Positions 36,304 through 45,286 of a stretch of DNA of 64,000 bases are shown here, piece by piece. Source of the DNA: Desulfobacterales bacterium. GTDB taxonomy: Bacteria > Desulfobacterota > Desulfobacteria > Desulfobacterales > JAAELO01. The translations under genes and the position numbers were made by a program. The notes beneath the pieces are model-generated. The model made no database searches and was not told where the DNA came from. It was given only the letters and a program-made list of their open reading frames with translations. The stretch's first letter is position 1. Every line of letters begins with the position of its first letter. The stretch is taken from contig JAAELO010000702.1 in NCBI GenBank assembly GCA_024226555.1, positions 1 to 64,000 of the forward strand. Reading direction: 5' to 3'.

Positions 36304-36968
36304 GATTGGATGTCCTCCCTTTCAACTGTTCTAGGTCCGCCAGCTCTGTCCGTAGCCCAATCTTTAAGTGGCGACAATTTTTCATATTCGTCCATTTTCC
36401 CCATCGCTTCAAGACGATTAATGATCAACTGCCATGCACAATCTGTATCAGGTCCTAATTCACATTTTCCATTTGTAGATCCACCGCAAGGTCCATTCAT
36501 AACTCTTTTTGCACATCTGGATACTGGGCAAATTCCACCAGTACTTGCAAGGATGCATTTTCCACATGCCTGACATCTTTCTGTCCAAACACCTCTTTTT
36601 TCTGTAGCTCCAAGAAAACATGTATTAACTCCCGGAAGAACAGGTGTTGAAAGATATTTATCAGCTGTAAACTGGACACCAACACCACATGCAAGAGATA
36701 GAACAGCATCATACTGATCTATTACGTCCCTTATCTCTTCGAGATATTCATGATCACATTGTCTTTCAAGTGTTTTTTCTTCAATTGATACTTTTTTTCC
36801 ATTATTTAAGAAATACATACGAAGTGCTGAGGCCAGAACCTCAACCTCTTTTTTTCCACCAGCTTCACAAACTGTTACGCATTCATTACAACCAAGAAGT
36901 AATATTTTTTCATAATCTTTTATTGTTTCGATAACTTCATCTATCGGTTTTTTATCTGCAACTATCAT
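36300..36968 (-). CDS. metV: MetV, iron-sulfur partner of MetF
   Basis: 222 aa. The N-terminal half has a GCNECVTVCEAGG cluster and a C-x-G-V motif (SLACGVGVQ); the C-terminal half is the MTHFR C-terminal zinc/iron-sulfur domain with CQACGKCILASTGGICPVSRCAKRVMNGPCGG. MetV bridges electrons from an Hdr-type unit to the FMN of MetF. It begins 42 bp after mvhD and overlaps metF by the ATGA junction. The cysteine set looks complete. Confidence 0.93.
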   Translation of the reverse strand: MIVADKKPIDEVIETIKDYEKILLLGCNECVTVCEAGGKKEVEVLASALRMYFLNNGKKVSIEEKTLERQCDHEYLEEIRDVIDQYDAVLSLACGVGVQFTADKYLSTPVLPGVNTCFLGATEKRGVWTERCQACGKCILASTGGICPVSRCAKRVMNGPCGGSTNGKCELGPDTDCAWQLIINRLEAMGKMDEYEKLSPLKDWATDRAGGPRTVEREDIQS

Positions 36969-37009
36969 AAAAAGACCCCTCTAATTGGAATTTTATTATT
37001 TTAATCATA

Positions 37010-37444
37010 TTAAGCCGCATCCATTTTCCTCTTGGCTTTTTTCACAGGATTTTCACCAAGTTCCCGGATAATCTTATCCATCTCTCTGGCATACTCGGCA
37101 AATAGTGTACCTTCACCTGATGAGAGGTTATACATTCTAACTCTCTCTTTTTCGATACCGATAGATTCCAGAACTTCCCCAGCCTGTTCAACTCTTTTTC
37201 GTGCACGAAAATTCCCGTTGTTATACTGGCAACTTCCCTCTAAGCAGCCAACAACATAGGCTCCATCAGCACCTTTTTCAAAGGATCGAAGTAAATGAAT
37301 CACATCTACCTTGCCTGTACAGGGAACTCTAACTATTTTTATATTGGTTGGATATTCAAGTCTCATCGAACCTGCCAGGTCCGCAGCTGAGTACCCTCAG
37401 AAATTGCAGCAAAATGCAATTATAATTGGCTCAAATTTCTCCAT
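37010..37444 (-). CDS. mvhD: Selenocysteine-containing MvhD/HdrD-like electron-transfer subunit
   Basis: 144 aa if the TGA at 37399-37397 is read as selenocysteine (residue 16). The start at 37444 overlaps the hdrA stop (TAATG). Translation gives [25 protein letters not shown], then PTNIKIVRVPCTGKVDVIHLLRSFEKGADGAYVVGC. The family expects Cys at the U position (CxWC-type 2Fe-2S ligand), and the DGAYVVGCLEGSCQYNNGN block supplies the other Cys ligands. MvhD passes electrons into HdrA. A SECIS-like hairpin lies at 37383-37367. Starting at the later ATG (37366) would delete the conserved iron-sulfur motif, so I reject that reading. Confidence 0.9.
37367..37383 (-). promoter_or_regulatory. SECIS-like hairpin of mvhD
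   Basis: CGGACCTGGCAGGTTCG folds into a 7-bp stem (CGGACCT/AGGTTCG, one G-U) with a GGC loop, starting 13 nt after the TGA. Position and size fit a bacterial selenocysteine insertion element. Confidence 0.75.
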
Positions 37445-40400
37445 TATAATACCCCCTCAAGTAAGGATTCTATTTTACTTAGTAGTTGTACATCTTCATA
37501 CCAGTTGAGATTTATCGTCTTAGCCGGACACTCAGATGCGCAGATACCGCAACCCTGACAAAGTGCCACATCTATTACACTCTTACCTGTTTCATCAATC
37601 TTTGGAACACCATATGGGCAGGATCTCACGCAAATTAAGCAGGATGCACAATGCTCCTGAATAACTTCTGCTGTAACTGCAGATAAGGTGAGAGATTCCT
37701 GTGAAAGGAAAGTTGTTGCTCTTGATGCAGCACCCATGGATTGAGCTATCGTTTCTGAGATAAGCTTTGGACTATGAGCTGTACCGCAAACAAATATACC
37801 TTCCTGAGGCATATCCACTGGTCTAAGTTTAACGTGAGCTTCTATGAAATGTCCTTCCTCATTTCGGCCAAGCTTCATGATTGAAGCAAGTTCATCTGTA
37901 TCTTCAGCAACCATTCCTGCACTTAGGGCAACAAGATCAACATCCATACTTATATCCATTCCCAGGATATGATCTTTAAATGTAACTGTTGCACCTTTTC
38001 CATTATTTTCAACAACCGGAGGATTGTCAGCATCAAATCTTGAAAATATTACTCCAAGTTCCCTTGCTTCTTTGTAGTAATCCTCAAGTAGTCCATATGT
38101 TCTTATATCTCTGTAAAGAATGAAAACATTCGCTTCAGGATTTCCTTTCTTAATTGAAATCGCATTTTTTACTGCACCCTGGCAGCATATTCTGGAGCAA
38201 TTTACATTCTCTTCATTTCTTGAACCAACACACTGAATCATCACAGCACTACTAATGTGGGAAGCACCCTTCTCATTGATAGTATCTGCAAGTTCAACCT
38301 GTGTCATTACACTTTCATTTTCGCCATACAGGAACTCTTTTGGCTTATATTCATTTGCTCCTGTGGCAAGTATCACAACACCGTGTTCTATTTTTCTTTC
38401 ATACATCCCTGGTCCTACTAAAACTTCAGTCACAAAGTTTCCTTTAAAACCGGAATGTCCAACAATAAGAGCCTGTTTTAGAACCTGAATATTTTTATTT
38501 TCTTCAACATTCTCGGAAAGATCTGAAATATACTGTTTTACATCAGCCCCTTCAATTGTCTTAACAAGCTTATTTGCAAATCCTCCAAGTTTATCTTCTT
38601 TTTCAATAAGAACAACTTCAAATCCCTGATTTGCAAGACCAAGTGAAGCGTTCATTCCAGCAATACCACCACCTATAACAAGAGCACGTTTTGTTACACC
38701 AATAACTTTCTCATGAAGTGGATGAAGTTGAACTACCCTGGATATAGCCATTCTAACAAGATCAATCGCTTTTTGGGTAGCAAGTTCAGGTTCATTTGAA
38801 TGAACCCAGGAGTTCTGGTTTCTTATATTTGCCATCTCAAACAGATACTTGTTAAGACCAACAGACTGCATTGTATCCATAAAGATTGGTTCATGTGTTT
38901 TTGGAGAGCAGGAAGCAACAACAATTCTGTTCAGTTTCTCTTCAATAATAATCTCTTTAATACTGTCCTGTGCATCCTGAGAACATGTAAAAAGATTTTC
39001 TCCTGTGTAAACAACATTTGGTAGCTTTGATGCATAATCGGCAACTTTTGGAACATCTACTGTACCTGAAATATTTATTCCACAGTTACAAACAAAAACA
39101 CCAACTCTTGGTTCCTGACCAATCACATCGATCTCTTCAGGAACTTCAATACTCTTTGTTGTTGTATGTCTTGCTTCTGCTAAATCCATACCGGCTGCAC
39201 AAGCTGCAGCACTCGCTTCCGTAACAGAACTTGGTATATCCTTTGGTCCCTGCAAGGCTCCACTAACGAAAACACCTTTTCTTGAAGTTTCAAGGGGACT
39301 AAATGGCTGGGTTTCAGCAAAATTATATTTGTTAAGATTAACATCAAGTCTTTTCGCTAGATCCTGAGTCTCTTCTGGTATTTGCAGACCAACAGAAAGA
39401 ACAACAATGTCATATTTATCTTCTACTATCTCACCATGCTCTGTAACATACCTTAAAGTTAGAGTATCATCCTCTCTATTTTCATTAATAGTATGTATTC
39501 TTGTTTTTACAAACTGTACACCCTCTTCATTTTTTGCCCTGTGGTAATACTTCTCATAGTCTTTTCCAAAGGTTCTAATATCCATATTGAAGATTGTGCA
39601 ATCAAGAGGATAGTCTGCATGTTCTTTTGCTATCATTGCATCTTTTACTGCATACATACAGCAAACGGATGAACAATATCCGTTACCACATCTGTTGTTA
39701 TCTCTTGATCCTACACACTGGAGCCATGCGATTCTTTTAGGATCAGAACCATCAGAAGGTTTCTGCAGGTGACCCATTGTTGGTCCAGAAGCACTAAGGA
39801 TTCTCTCAAACTCTATACTGGTCATAACATTTGGATTTTTTCCATAATGGTAGAACTCTTTCAGATGTGTTGGGTCATAAACCTGACTACCTGCTGTAAG
39901 AATTACTGACCCAACATCAAGTTCCAGGGTTTTTGCATGTTCTTCATGATTAATAGCACCGGCAAGACATGCATCAACACATTGGTAACACTCTGAGCAG
40001 ACACCACATTTTAAACATCTTTCTGCTTCTAATATTACCTGCTCTTCTGTAAGGGTTTTGTGAACCTCTTTAAAATTTCCTTCACGTTCTTCGATTGACA
40101 GAGCCTGAACATTTACTCTCTCTTTTATACTCTCATCTTTTACATCCGGTCTGTACAGATCCCAGATTTTATCTCTACCATCAATCAGATTTTCGCCATT
40201 AATAAATCTGTCTATACTTATTGCAGCTTCTTTACCACATGCAACAGCATCTACAACAGATTTAGGGCCATAAACAACATCACCACCTGCAAAAACCCAA
40301 TCAAGTGGAGTTTGCAAAGTTAGAGGATCAGCGCTTAAACCACCCTGTCTTGTAACCTCAATATTCTGTTTATCAGTGAATTCCAGTTCTGCAGACTGAC

Positions 40401-41868
40401 CAATTGCAATAATTACGTCATCTGCTTCATAAGCTTTTATATCTGATTCGTCATACTGTGGGTTGAATGAACCATTTACATCGAATACTGATTTACATTT
40501 CTTAAACTCAACACCCTCAATAGTCCCATTACCAGAGAATTTCTTTGGTCCTAAACTATTAACTATTTTTACACCTTCATCAAGGGCATCCTGTATTTCA
40601 TAATCCCATGCTGGCATCTCTTCACGGGTTTCAAGACATACAAGAGAAACATCCTGCGCTCCGTGTCTTCTTGCAGTGAGAGCAACATCAACAGCAACAT
40701 TACCACCACCAATTACTACTACTTTATTCCCTATCTCAACTTTTCCTTCAATAGCAGAATTTCTTAGAAATTCAACTCCCTGATGAACTCGCTGCTTATC
40801 TTCACCCTCTATTCCAAGACCACGACTTCCGTGTAAACCTGTTGCTAAAAACACTGCGCTACAACCATCTGATTTAAGGTCATTAAGAGTTACATCTACT
40901 CCGAAGTTTACTCCTGTTTTTATCTCAATTCCCATCTTTTCAATGAGATCTATCTCTTTATCAAGTTCACTTTGAGGAAGTCTGTATTCAGGAATACCAA
41001 CTGCCATCATCCCACCTTTAACAGGTAGTTTTTCAAAAATGGTTACTTTATAGCCTTTTTTAGCAAGAAAGAAACCAGCGCTCATTCCAGCAGGGCCTGA
41101 TCCAACTATCGCTATTTTCTCTTTTCTTTCTTCTTCAATAACAGGAATGAAAGGCTCTTCTGAATCTAAATCATGATCAGCTAGAAATCTGTGCATATGC
41201 TGAACAGCAAGAGCATAATCTACTTCATTTCTTGTACACTCAGATTCACATGGATGGTGACAAACCCGCCCGCAAGCTCCGGGAAAAGGGTGGTCTTCTT
41301 TAAATAGTTCTAATGCTTCTCTGTGTTTTCCTTCACGTGCTAAAGCAACAAAACCCTGGATACTAACATGTGCAGGACAGGTTGCTTTACAAGGAGCTGT
41401 CCCTTTTTTAGTTATTCCATATGCTCCTGGAATTGCCTGTGCATATTGCTTAAAAATAGCTTTTCTGGTGTTCAGAGATTTGTTGTACTCATCTTCTATC
41501 TCAATCGGGCAAACCTTTGCACACTCACCACAACTTGTACACTTTGCAAGATCTACATATCTTGCTTCCTGTTTAATTCTTGCTTTGAAGTTACCAGGTT
41601 CACCTGTTAACTGAAGAATATCTGAATTTGTAATCAACTCTATGTTTAAATGCCGGCCGACCTCGACCAGTTTAGGTGAAATAACTCACATCGCACAATC
41701 ATTTGTTGGAAATGTTTTATCAAGTTGAGACATCATTCCACCAATTGCAGATGATTTTTCAACCAGATAAACATAGTATCCGGAGTTAGCAAGATCTATT
41801 GCTGACTGCATCCCGGCAATTCCACCACCTAAAACAAGAACTGATCCTATTTTATTTGTATTTCCCAT
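37444..41868 (-). CDS. hdrA: Selenocysteine-containing HdrA-type flavoprotein, HdrA-GltD/NfnB-HdrA fusion
   Basis: 1474 aa when the TGA at 41688-41686 is read as selenocysteine 61, in [28 protein letters not shown]. Order: HdrA N-terminal FAD motif (LGGGIAGMQ); 4Fe-4[13 protein letters not shown] at about 110; a GltD/NfnB-like insertion from about 155 with its Cys set, FAD motif [12 protein letters not shown] (~254) and NAD(P)H motif [14 protein letters not shown] (~375); further FeS ([13 protein letters not shown], ~600); the rest of the first HdrA ([11 protein letters not shown], ~720); a second HdrA unit ([12 protein letters not shown] ~940, [11 protein letters not shown] ~1087); and two C-terminal 4Fe-4S motifs. 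Start follows AGAGGTG. No HdrB or HdrC gene is nearby. Probably the bifurcating or confurcating module feeding MetVF, with NAD(P)H as a further partner. Confidence 0.92.
41653..41670 (-). promoter_or_regulatory. SECIS-like hairpin of hdrA
   Basis: CTGGTCGAGGTCGGCCGG folds into a 7-bp stem (CUGGUCG/CGGCCGG with G-U pairs) and an AGGU loop, beginning 15 nt after the TGA. UAAA and UUUA outside can extend it. This matches the place and GU-bearing loop of bacterial SECIS elements. Confidence 0.8.
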
Positions 41869-41925
41869 TACGACACCTCTTGGTTTGTTTTAAAATAAGG
41901 ATTCGGACTGAAAATACTTCTGTTA

Positions 41926-42801
41926 CTAATCTGCAAAGACACCTAAAATCTCAGGCAATTTATTTTCCCATCCTATTGTAGAAACATTTACTCCGCTAAA
42001 TCCTTCGCTTTTTAATGTCTCAATCATGTCCATGGAAATTCTCGTACACTCTCTTGCCTTATCAGGTGCTTCCTGCAAACGCTTAATAACACTGTCTGGT
42101 ATTTTAACATGCGGCATAACCTTAGATATATATCTTGCCATACCCAGAGATTTAAGTAATAGAACAGTAGGTATAATATGTGTTTTGGATAGATCTACTT
42201 TCTTAAGAAATGAATTAACAGATTGCATATCAAAAACAGGTGGGGTTACAAAATAGTCGGTACCAGAATCAACTTTTGATCTCAACTCTTCAAGTTCTTT
42301 ATCAAGTAAGCTTCCTGTGGCAGTCATTGTAATATTTGATCCAACAAATATTTCAGGTGAACCTTTTAGATTAATACCTGCCATGTCTTTACCTTCCTGA
42401 AACAGTTGCATAGTATTTAACAACTCAGAAAGAGATATATCATAAACAGCTCTTGTCTGATGATGGTCACCATTTCCAGGATCTACACCTTTAACTGCAA
42501 TTATGTTTTTTACACCAGAAGCGCAGGCTGCAAGAATATCACCCTGTAGGGCAAGTCTGTTTCTGTCACGACAACATACCTGCATTACGGATTCCATTCC
42601 TTTTGAGTTTAGAAGAAGAGATCCACCAAGGGAACTCATTCTCATCACAGCATTACTCATTTCGGGAACTATGAAAGCATCAACAACGCCCTTTACTCTT
42701 TGGGCATTTTCAACCATTACGGTTGTATCGACACCTTTGGGGGGTTCAATTTCGGCGAGGATGGCAAATTCACCAGATTCTACTTTATTCTTAAACTGCA
42801 T
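41926..42801 (-). CDS. Methylenetetrahydrofolate reductase-like protein (MetF paralogue)
   Basis: 291 aa from the ATG at 42801, which has GGGAG upstream; a longer in-frame version to 42834 is not supported. It aligns with the MetF at 35377-36303 throughout: LAEIEPPKGVDTTVM, VPEMSNAVMRMSSLG, VCCRDRNRLALQGDILAA, IIAVKGVDPGNGDH, SGTDYFVTPPVFDM. The family residues for FAD/FMN and folate seem kept. It lies 57 bp upstream of hdrA, same strand, so it is probably in the same operon. Two MetF-like subunits in one complex, or a different C1 carrier, are both possible. Confidence 0.88.
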   Translation of the reverse strand: MQFKNKVESGEFAILAEIEPPKGVDTTVMVENAQRVKGVVDAFIVPEMSNAVMRMSSLGGSLLLNSKGMESVMQVCCRDRNRLALQGDILAACASGVKNIIAVKGVDPGNGDHHQTRAVYDISLSELLNTMQLFQEGKDMAGINLKGSPEIFVGSNITMTATGSLLDKELEELRSKVDSGTDYFVTPPVFDMQSVNSFLKKVDLSKTHIIPTVLLLKSLGMARYISKVMPHVKIPDSVIKRLQEAPDKARECTRISMDMIETLKSEGFSGVNVSTIGWENKLPEILGVFAD

Positions 42802-43153
42802 ATAGATCACTCCCACTACTAGATTAATTAACAAAAATCAAAACCAATACAAATGGAGCAAAACCTACTACTATCAGAATCAAAAAAACCAGAATTCTAT
42901 CAGATGCTAATATCAGAAAAACTATAGGAAATATCAAATTTCATGTCAATAAAGATATGTGCAAACACTGTATATATATACGTTTATATAATGAACCTAT
43001 TTACTAAATAGAATCCACATTATGATGAATATTCATATTATATGGGTTAAGTTGTAAATATATTTGGATTTTATGCAAAGAAGTGGCTTAATTGTAGATA
43101 AAATTCTACCTGATTACTATAAAAAGGTAGAATTTTTCTGATTTTTTCTTTTT
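42802..43153. other. Intergenic region between cooC and the metF paralogue
   Basis: Holds the terminator at 43099-43137 and, on the rest, AT-rich DNA that must carry the promoter of the metF2-hdrA-mvhD-metV-metF unit. No gene seen. Confidence 0.5.
43099..43137 (-). terminator. Intrinsic terminator after cooC
   Basis: AAAATTCTACC / GGTAGAATTTT with a 15-nt loop, T's on either side; 17 nt past the cooC stop codon (43154). It divides the acs-side genes from the metF-hdrA operon. Confidence 0.75.
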
Positions 43154-43936
43154 TTAGGAATTGGATAATTTGATAATATTATCACATATTTCAATAATAC
43201 TCTGTGGTACTTCATCAATATTGTCGAATGGTCTGGTCCCTAATCTGTCTGAACTTACAACTTCATCTAATTCGGGAATAAAACCTAAGATCTCGAAATC
43301 CTTAAGGTTCTCACGGATAAGTTTTTCATCCTCAGGCCCCTTGGTTCTGTTGCCCACAACAAGAATCTTTGAAATTCCAACATCCTCTCCAAGTTTCTTA
43401 ATGTGATGAGCTGCCGCCTGACTTCTAAATCCAGGATTAACAACAACTAAAAGAGCATCAACAGATCCTGTGGTTGCACGTCCAAGGTGTTCAACGCCAG
43501 CCTCCATATCCATTAATACAATTTCATCTCTGTAAAGAACCAGATGTGTCATTAAAGCTTTGAGCATTGTACTCTCAGGGCAGATACAACCACCACCGCC
43601 TTTTTGCACAGTACCCATTACAAGGAGTTTTACACCATCTTTTTCATATGAAAAGCGTTCAGGAATATCATCAACTTTTGGATTGATAGAAAAAAATCCA
43701 CCCATTGTTCCGGGTTTAGCTCCTGTTCTTTCCTCTATAAGACTTGAAAGTTCTGAAATTGGTGTGATTTTTGTTTCTTCCGGTATTCCTAAACCAGCTG
43801 CAAGGTTAGTTACAGGATCAGCATCAATTGCAATAACATTACCACTGTTTTTTTTTGCGAGAACTCTTGCTATAAGTGCAGAAAGTGTTGTTTTACCAAC
43901 GCCTCCTTTTCCTCCCAATGCTATTTTTAAACTCAA
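43154..43936 (-). CDS. cooC: CO dehydrogenase nickel-insertion ATPase CooC/AcsF
   Basis: 260 aa P-loop ATPase of the MinD/ParA type. GKGGVGKTTLSALIAR is the deviant Walker A, VIAIDADPVTNLAAGLG the A' motif, and CICPE the C-x-C metal-binding motif of CooC proteins. It helps place nickel in CODH or in the ACS A-cluster. The start is TTG at 43936 with AAGGAG upstream. A second CooC is encoded at 57565-58323, so one may serve CooS and the other AcsB. Confidence 0.92.
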   Translation of the reverse strand: MSLKIALGGKGGVGKTTLSALIARVLAKKNSGNVIAIDADPVTNLAAGLGIPEETKITPISELSSLIEERTGAKPGTMGGFFSINPKVDDIPERFSYEKDGVKLLVMGTVQKGGGGCICPESTMLKALMTHLVLYRDEIVLMDMEAGVEHLGRATTGSVDALLVVVNPGFRSQAAAHHIKKLGEDVGISKILVVGNRTKGPEDEKLIRENLKDFEILGFIPELDEVVSSDRLGTRPFDNIDEVPQSIIEICDNIIKLSNS

Positions 43937-43958
43937 TAGATTATCTCCTTAAAAGAAA

Positions 43959-44222
43959 TTATTTAATAACCAACTCATATCCACTTTCCTTGACCTGATC
44001 TCTCAAGAAATCATAATAAATTGCCTGGACTTCATATTTACCATCGTTTTTAGATGAAAAATTATATAGCCACCCAAGAGCTGCATCTTTATCTAAAAAT
44101 GCAGGAACATATTGACCTTTTTCTGTTTCATCATCAGAAAATGCCAGATATGATTCATTTCCAGCTCCAGGGTTTTGAACTACTACATAGATCCAAGTGT
44201 CGTCTTTTATATTTTCTGTCAT
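43959..44222 (-). CDS. Small acidic protein of unknown function in the acs cluster
   Basis: 87 aa, no signal peptide or TM helix. Opens MTENIKDDTWIYVVVQNPG and contains YVPAFLDKDAALGWLYNF; the pattern of strands and one helix suggests a small alpha/beta domain. It lies 22 bp before cooC and is probably cotranscribed with it. Family not recognised. A CODH/ACS accessory role would be guilt by association. Confidence 0.7.
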   Translation of the reverse strand: MTENIKDDTWIYVVVQNPGAGNESYLAFSDDETEKGQYVPAFLDKDAALGWLYNFSSKNDGKYEVQAIYYDFLRDQVKESGYELVIK

Positions 44223-44326
44223 ATCAATTACCTGTTTTATGTTTTTTATTTTAAAAATTCTTCTACTAAAATTAAATACTAATTGGGAAAAAGCAATTCT
44301 TAAATAACAAAAGCTTATTTATTTCT

Positions 44327-44935
44327 CTACCTTAATGCATATGGAGCTTGTGCAGGATGAATTATATCCTTCCATCTATTAAAAGCAATAACTGCAAATG
44401 CTGTCAGCATTTGCTCTGCTGCATCTTTCGGATCTACACCACCAACACCACAACCCAAAGCCGGGCATACAATATGTTCAAAATTATTTTGAATTGCCAC
44501 AATTAGAGCTGTGCGTAGTGCCAAATATGGATTTATTGTATTTGAAAGTTGACCAGGAATACGCATGCTTGGAGCATATATAAGAGCAGGTCTTTTTTCT
44601 TCAGGAAAAACATAAAATGAACTACCCACTGGCAATTCACCAAAAAAGTCTTCTGCTATTATACTTTGAACAATCTTTTGAGCTTCGCCACCAAAGCTAT
44701 CATCTATAGCTTTATCAACACCTCCACCCATATCACCGAAACTGTTTCCTGCTGTAATGATAGCATCACATTTAAACTTTGTAATATCTCCCTGAACTAT
44801 CGAAACCTCATTTATCTCTTTAAACTGTTCAAAAAAACTATCAAGAGTCGTTGAATGATAATCACATATTGTAAGTTTTACAGGACTTTTTATTGGTCCA
44901 AACTTTTTTATTATTTTATGTCGTTTAAAAAACAT
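44327..44935 (-). CDS. Macro-domain protein
   Basis: 202 aa from the ATG at 44935; a TTG 9 nt earlier is an alternative. The macro fold is shown by VSIVQGDITKFKCDAIITAGNS, then DMGGGVDKAIDD (the loop that holds ADP-ribose), and CPALGCGVGGVDPKDAAEQM. Such domains bind or hydrolyse ADP-ribose derivatives. N-terminal basic stretch (FFKRHKIIKKFG) is extra. It lies between acsE and cooC on the same strand, 104 bp from the small unknown gene; a link to C1 metabolism is not established. Confidence 0.83.
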   Translation of the reverse strand: MFFKRHKIIKKFGPIKSPVKLTICDYHSTTLDSFFEQFKEINEVSIVQGDITKFKCDAIITAGNSFGDMGGGVDKAIDDSFGGEAQKIVQSIIAEDFFGELPVGSSFYVFPEEKRPALIYAPSMRIPGQLSNTINPYLALRTALIVAIQNNFEHIVCPALGCGVGGVDPKDAAEQMLTAFAVIAFNRWKDIIHPAQAPYALR

Positions 44936-44957
44936 TTCTACCAATTCTAATTATGAG

Positions 44958-44979
44958 ATTCCCGATCGGGGTCGGGAAT
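44958..44979. repeat. Short inverted repeat
   Basis: ATTCCCGA-TCGGGG-TCGGGAAT, 8-bp perfect stem, followed by GACACGTG. A GC-rich REP-like palindrome in AT-rich DNA upstream of the macro-domain gene. Confidence 0.4.
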
Positions 44980-45040
44980 GACACGTGATCAGATTTTTAA
45001 ATAAAATACTATTTTATTTCATAACTTTTTAAGTTTGAGT

Positions 45041-45154
45041 TTGCTGCAAATACAAGGCATCACGAGAATAAAAGGCACTATTTTTTATTCGCTTTATATG
45101 AAGCTGTATGTTTTTTATACCGCGAATATTTTGTAACGCGGGATTTGCTGTAAA
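45041..45154. repeat. Structured repeat of the TGCGTTA/GCCTTG family, distinct ends
   Basis: On the minus strand: GCAAATCCCGCGTTAC ... GATGCCTTGTATTTGC, so the loop motif is flanked by a GCAAAT/ATTTGC stem. The inner stem is GAATAAAA/TTTTTATTC. The ends lack GGTTCCC. It lies downstream of acsE beyond its terminator. Confidence 0.6.
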
Positions 45155-45227
45155 ATCAATCTTAAAAATGTTTTTTATACTGTGAATAGTTTCTAACGAT
45201 GTATTTGTATTAAAATCAGAATTAAAA
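45108..45227. repeat. 60-bp tandem direct repeat (two copies)
   Basis: ATGTTTTTTATAC recurs at 45109 and 45169; the following ~47 bases are about three-quarters identical (CGCGAATATTTTGTAACG versus TGTGAATAGTTTCTAACG; TAAAATCA near both ends). The first unit overlaps the structured repeat at 45041-45154, so part of that element has been duplicated. Confidence 0.6.
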
Positions 45228-45232
45228 AAAAT

Positions 45233-45269
45233 AAAAAAGCCCCGGAGTAGAGAACTCGGGGCTTTTTTT
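45233..45269 (-). terminator. Intrinsic terminator after acsE
   Basis: AAAAAAGCCCCG / CGGGGCTTTTTT with a 12-nt loop and T-runs in both directions, 18 nt past the acsE stop (45287). Confidence 0.9.
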
Positions 45270-45286
45270 ATAATTCTTAAAATATA

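Noticed and set aside
37010-37366. MvhD starting at the internal ATG (118 aa)
   Set aside because: This would drop the conserved CCNF-x-GYSAADLAG iron-sulfur segment that is present in frame upstream behind a TGA with a SECIS-like hairpin.
37444-41637. HdrA as two separate genes (60-aa fragment plus a TTG-started protein)
   Set aside because: The two pieces form one continuous HdrA N-terminal domain; the TTG has no ribosome-binding site and the TGA lies at the known Sec position.
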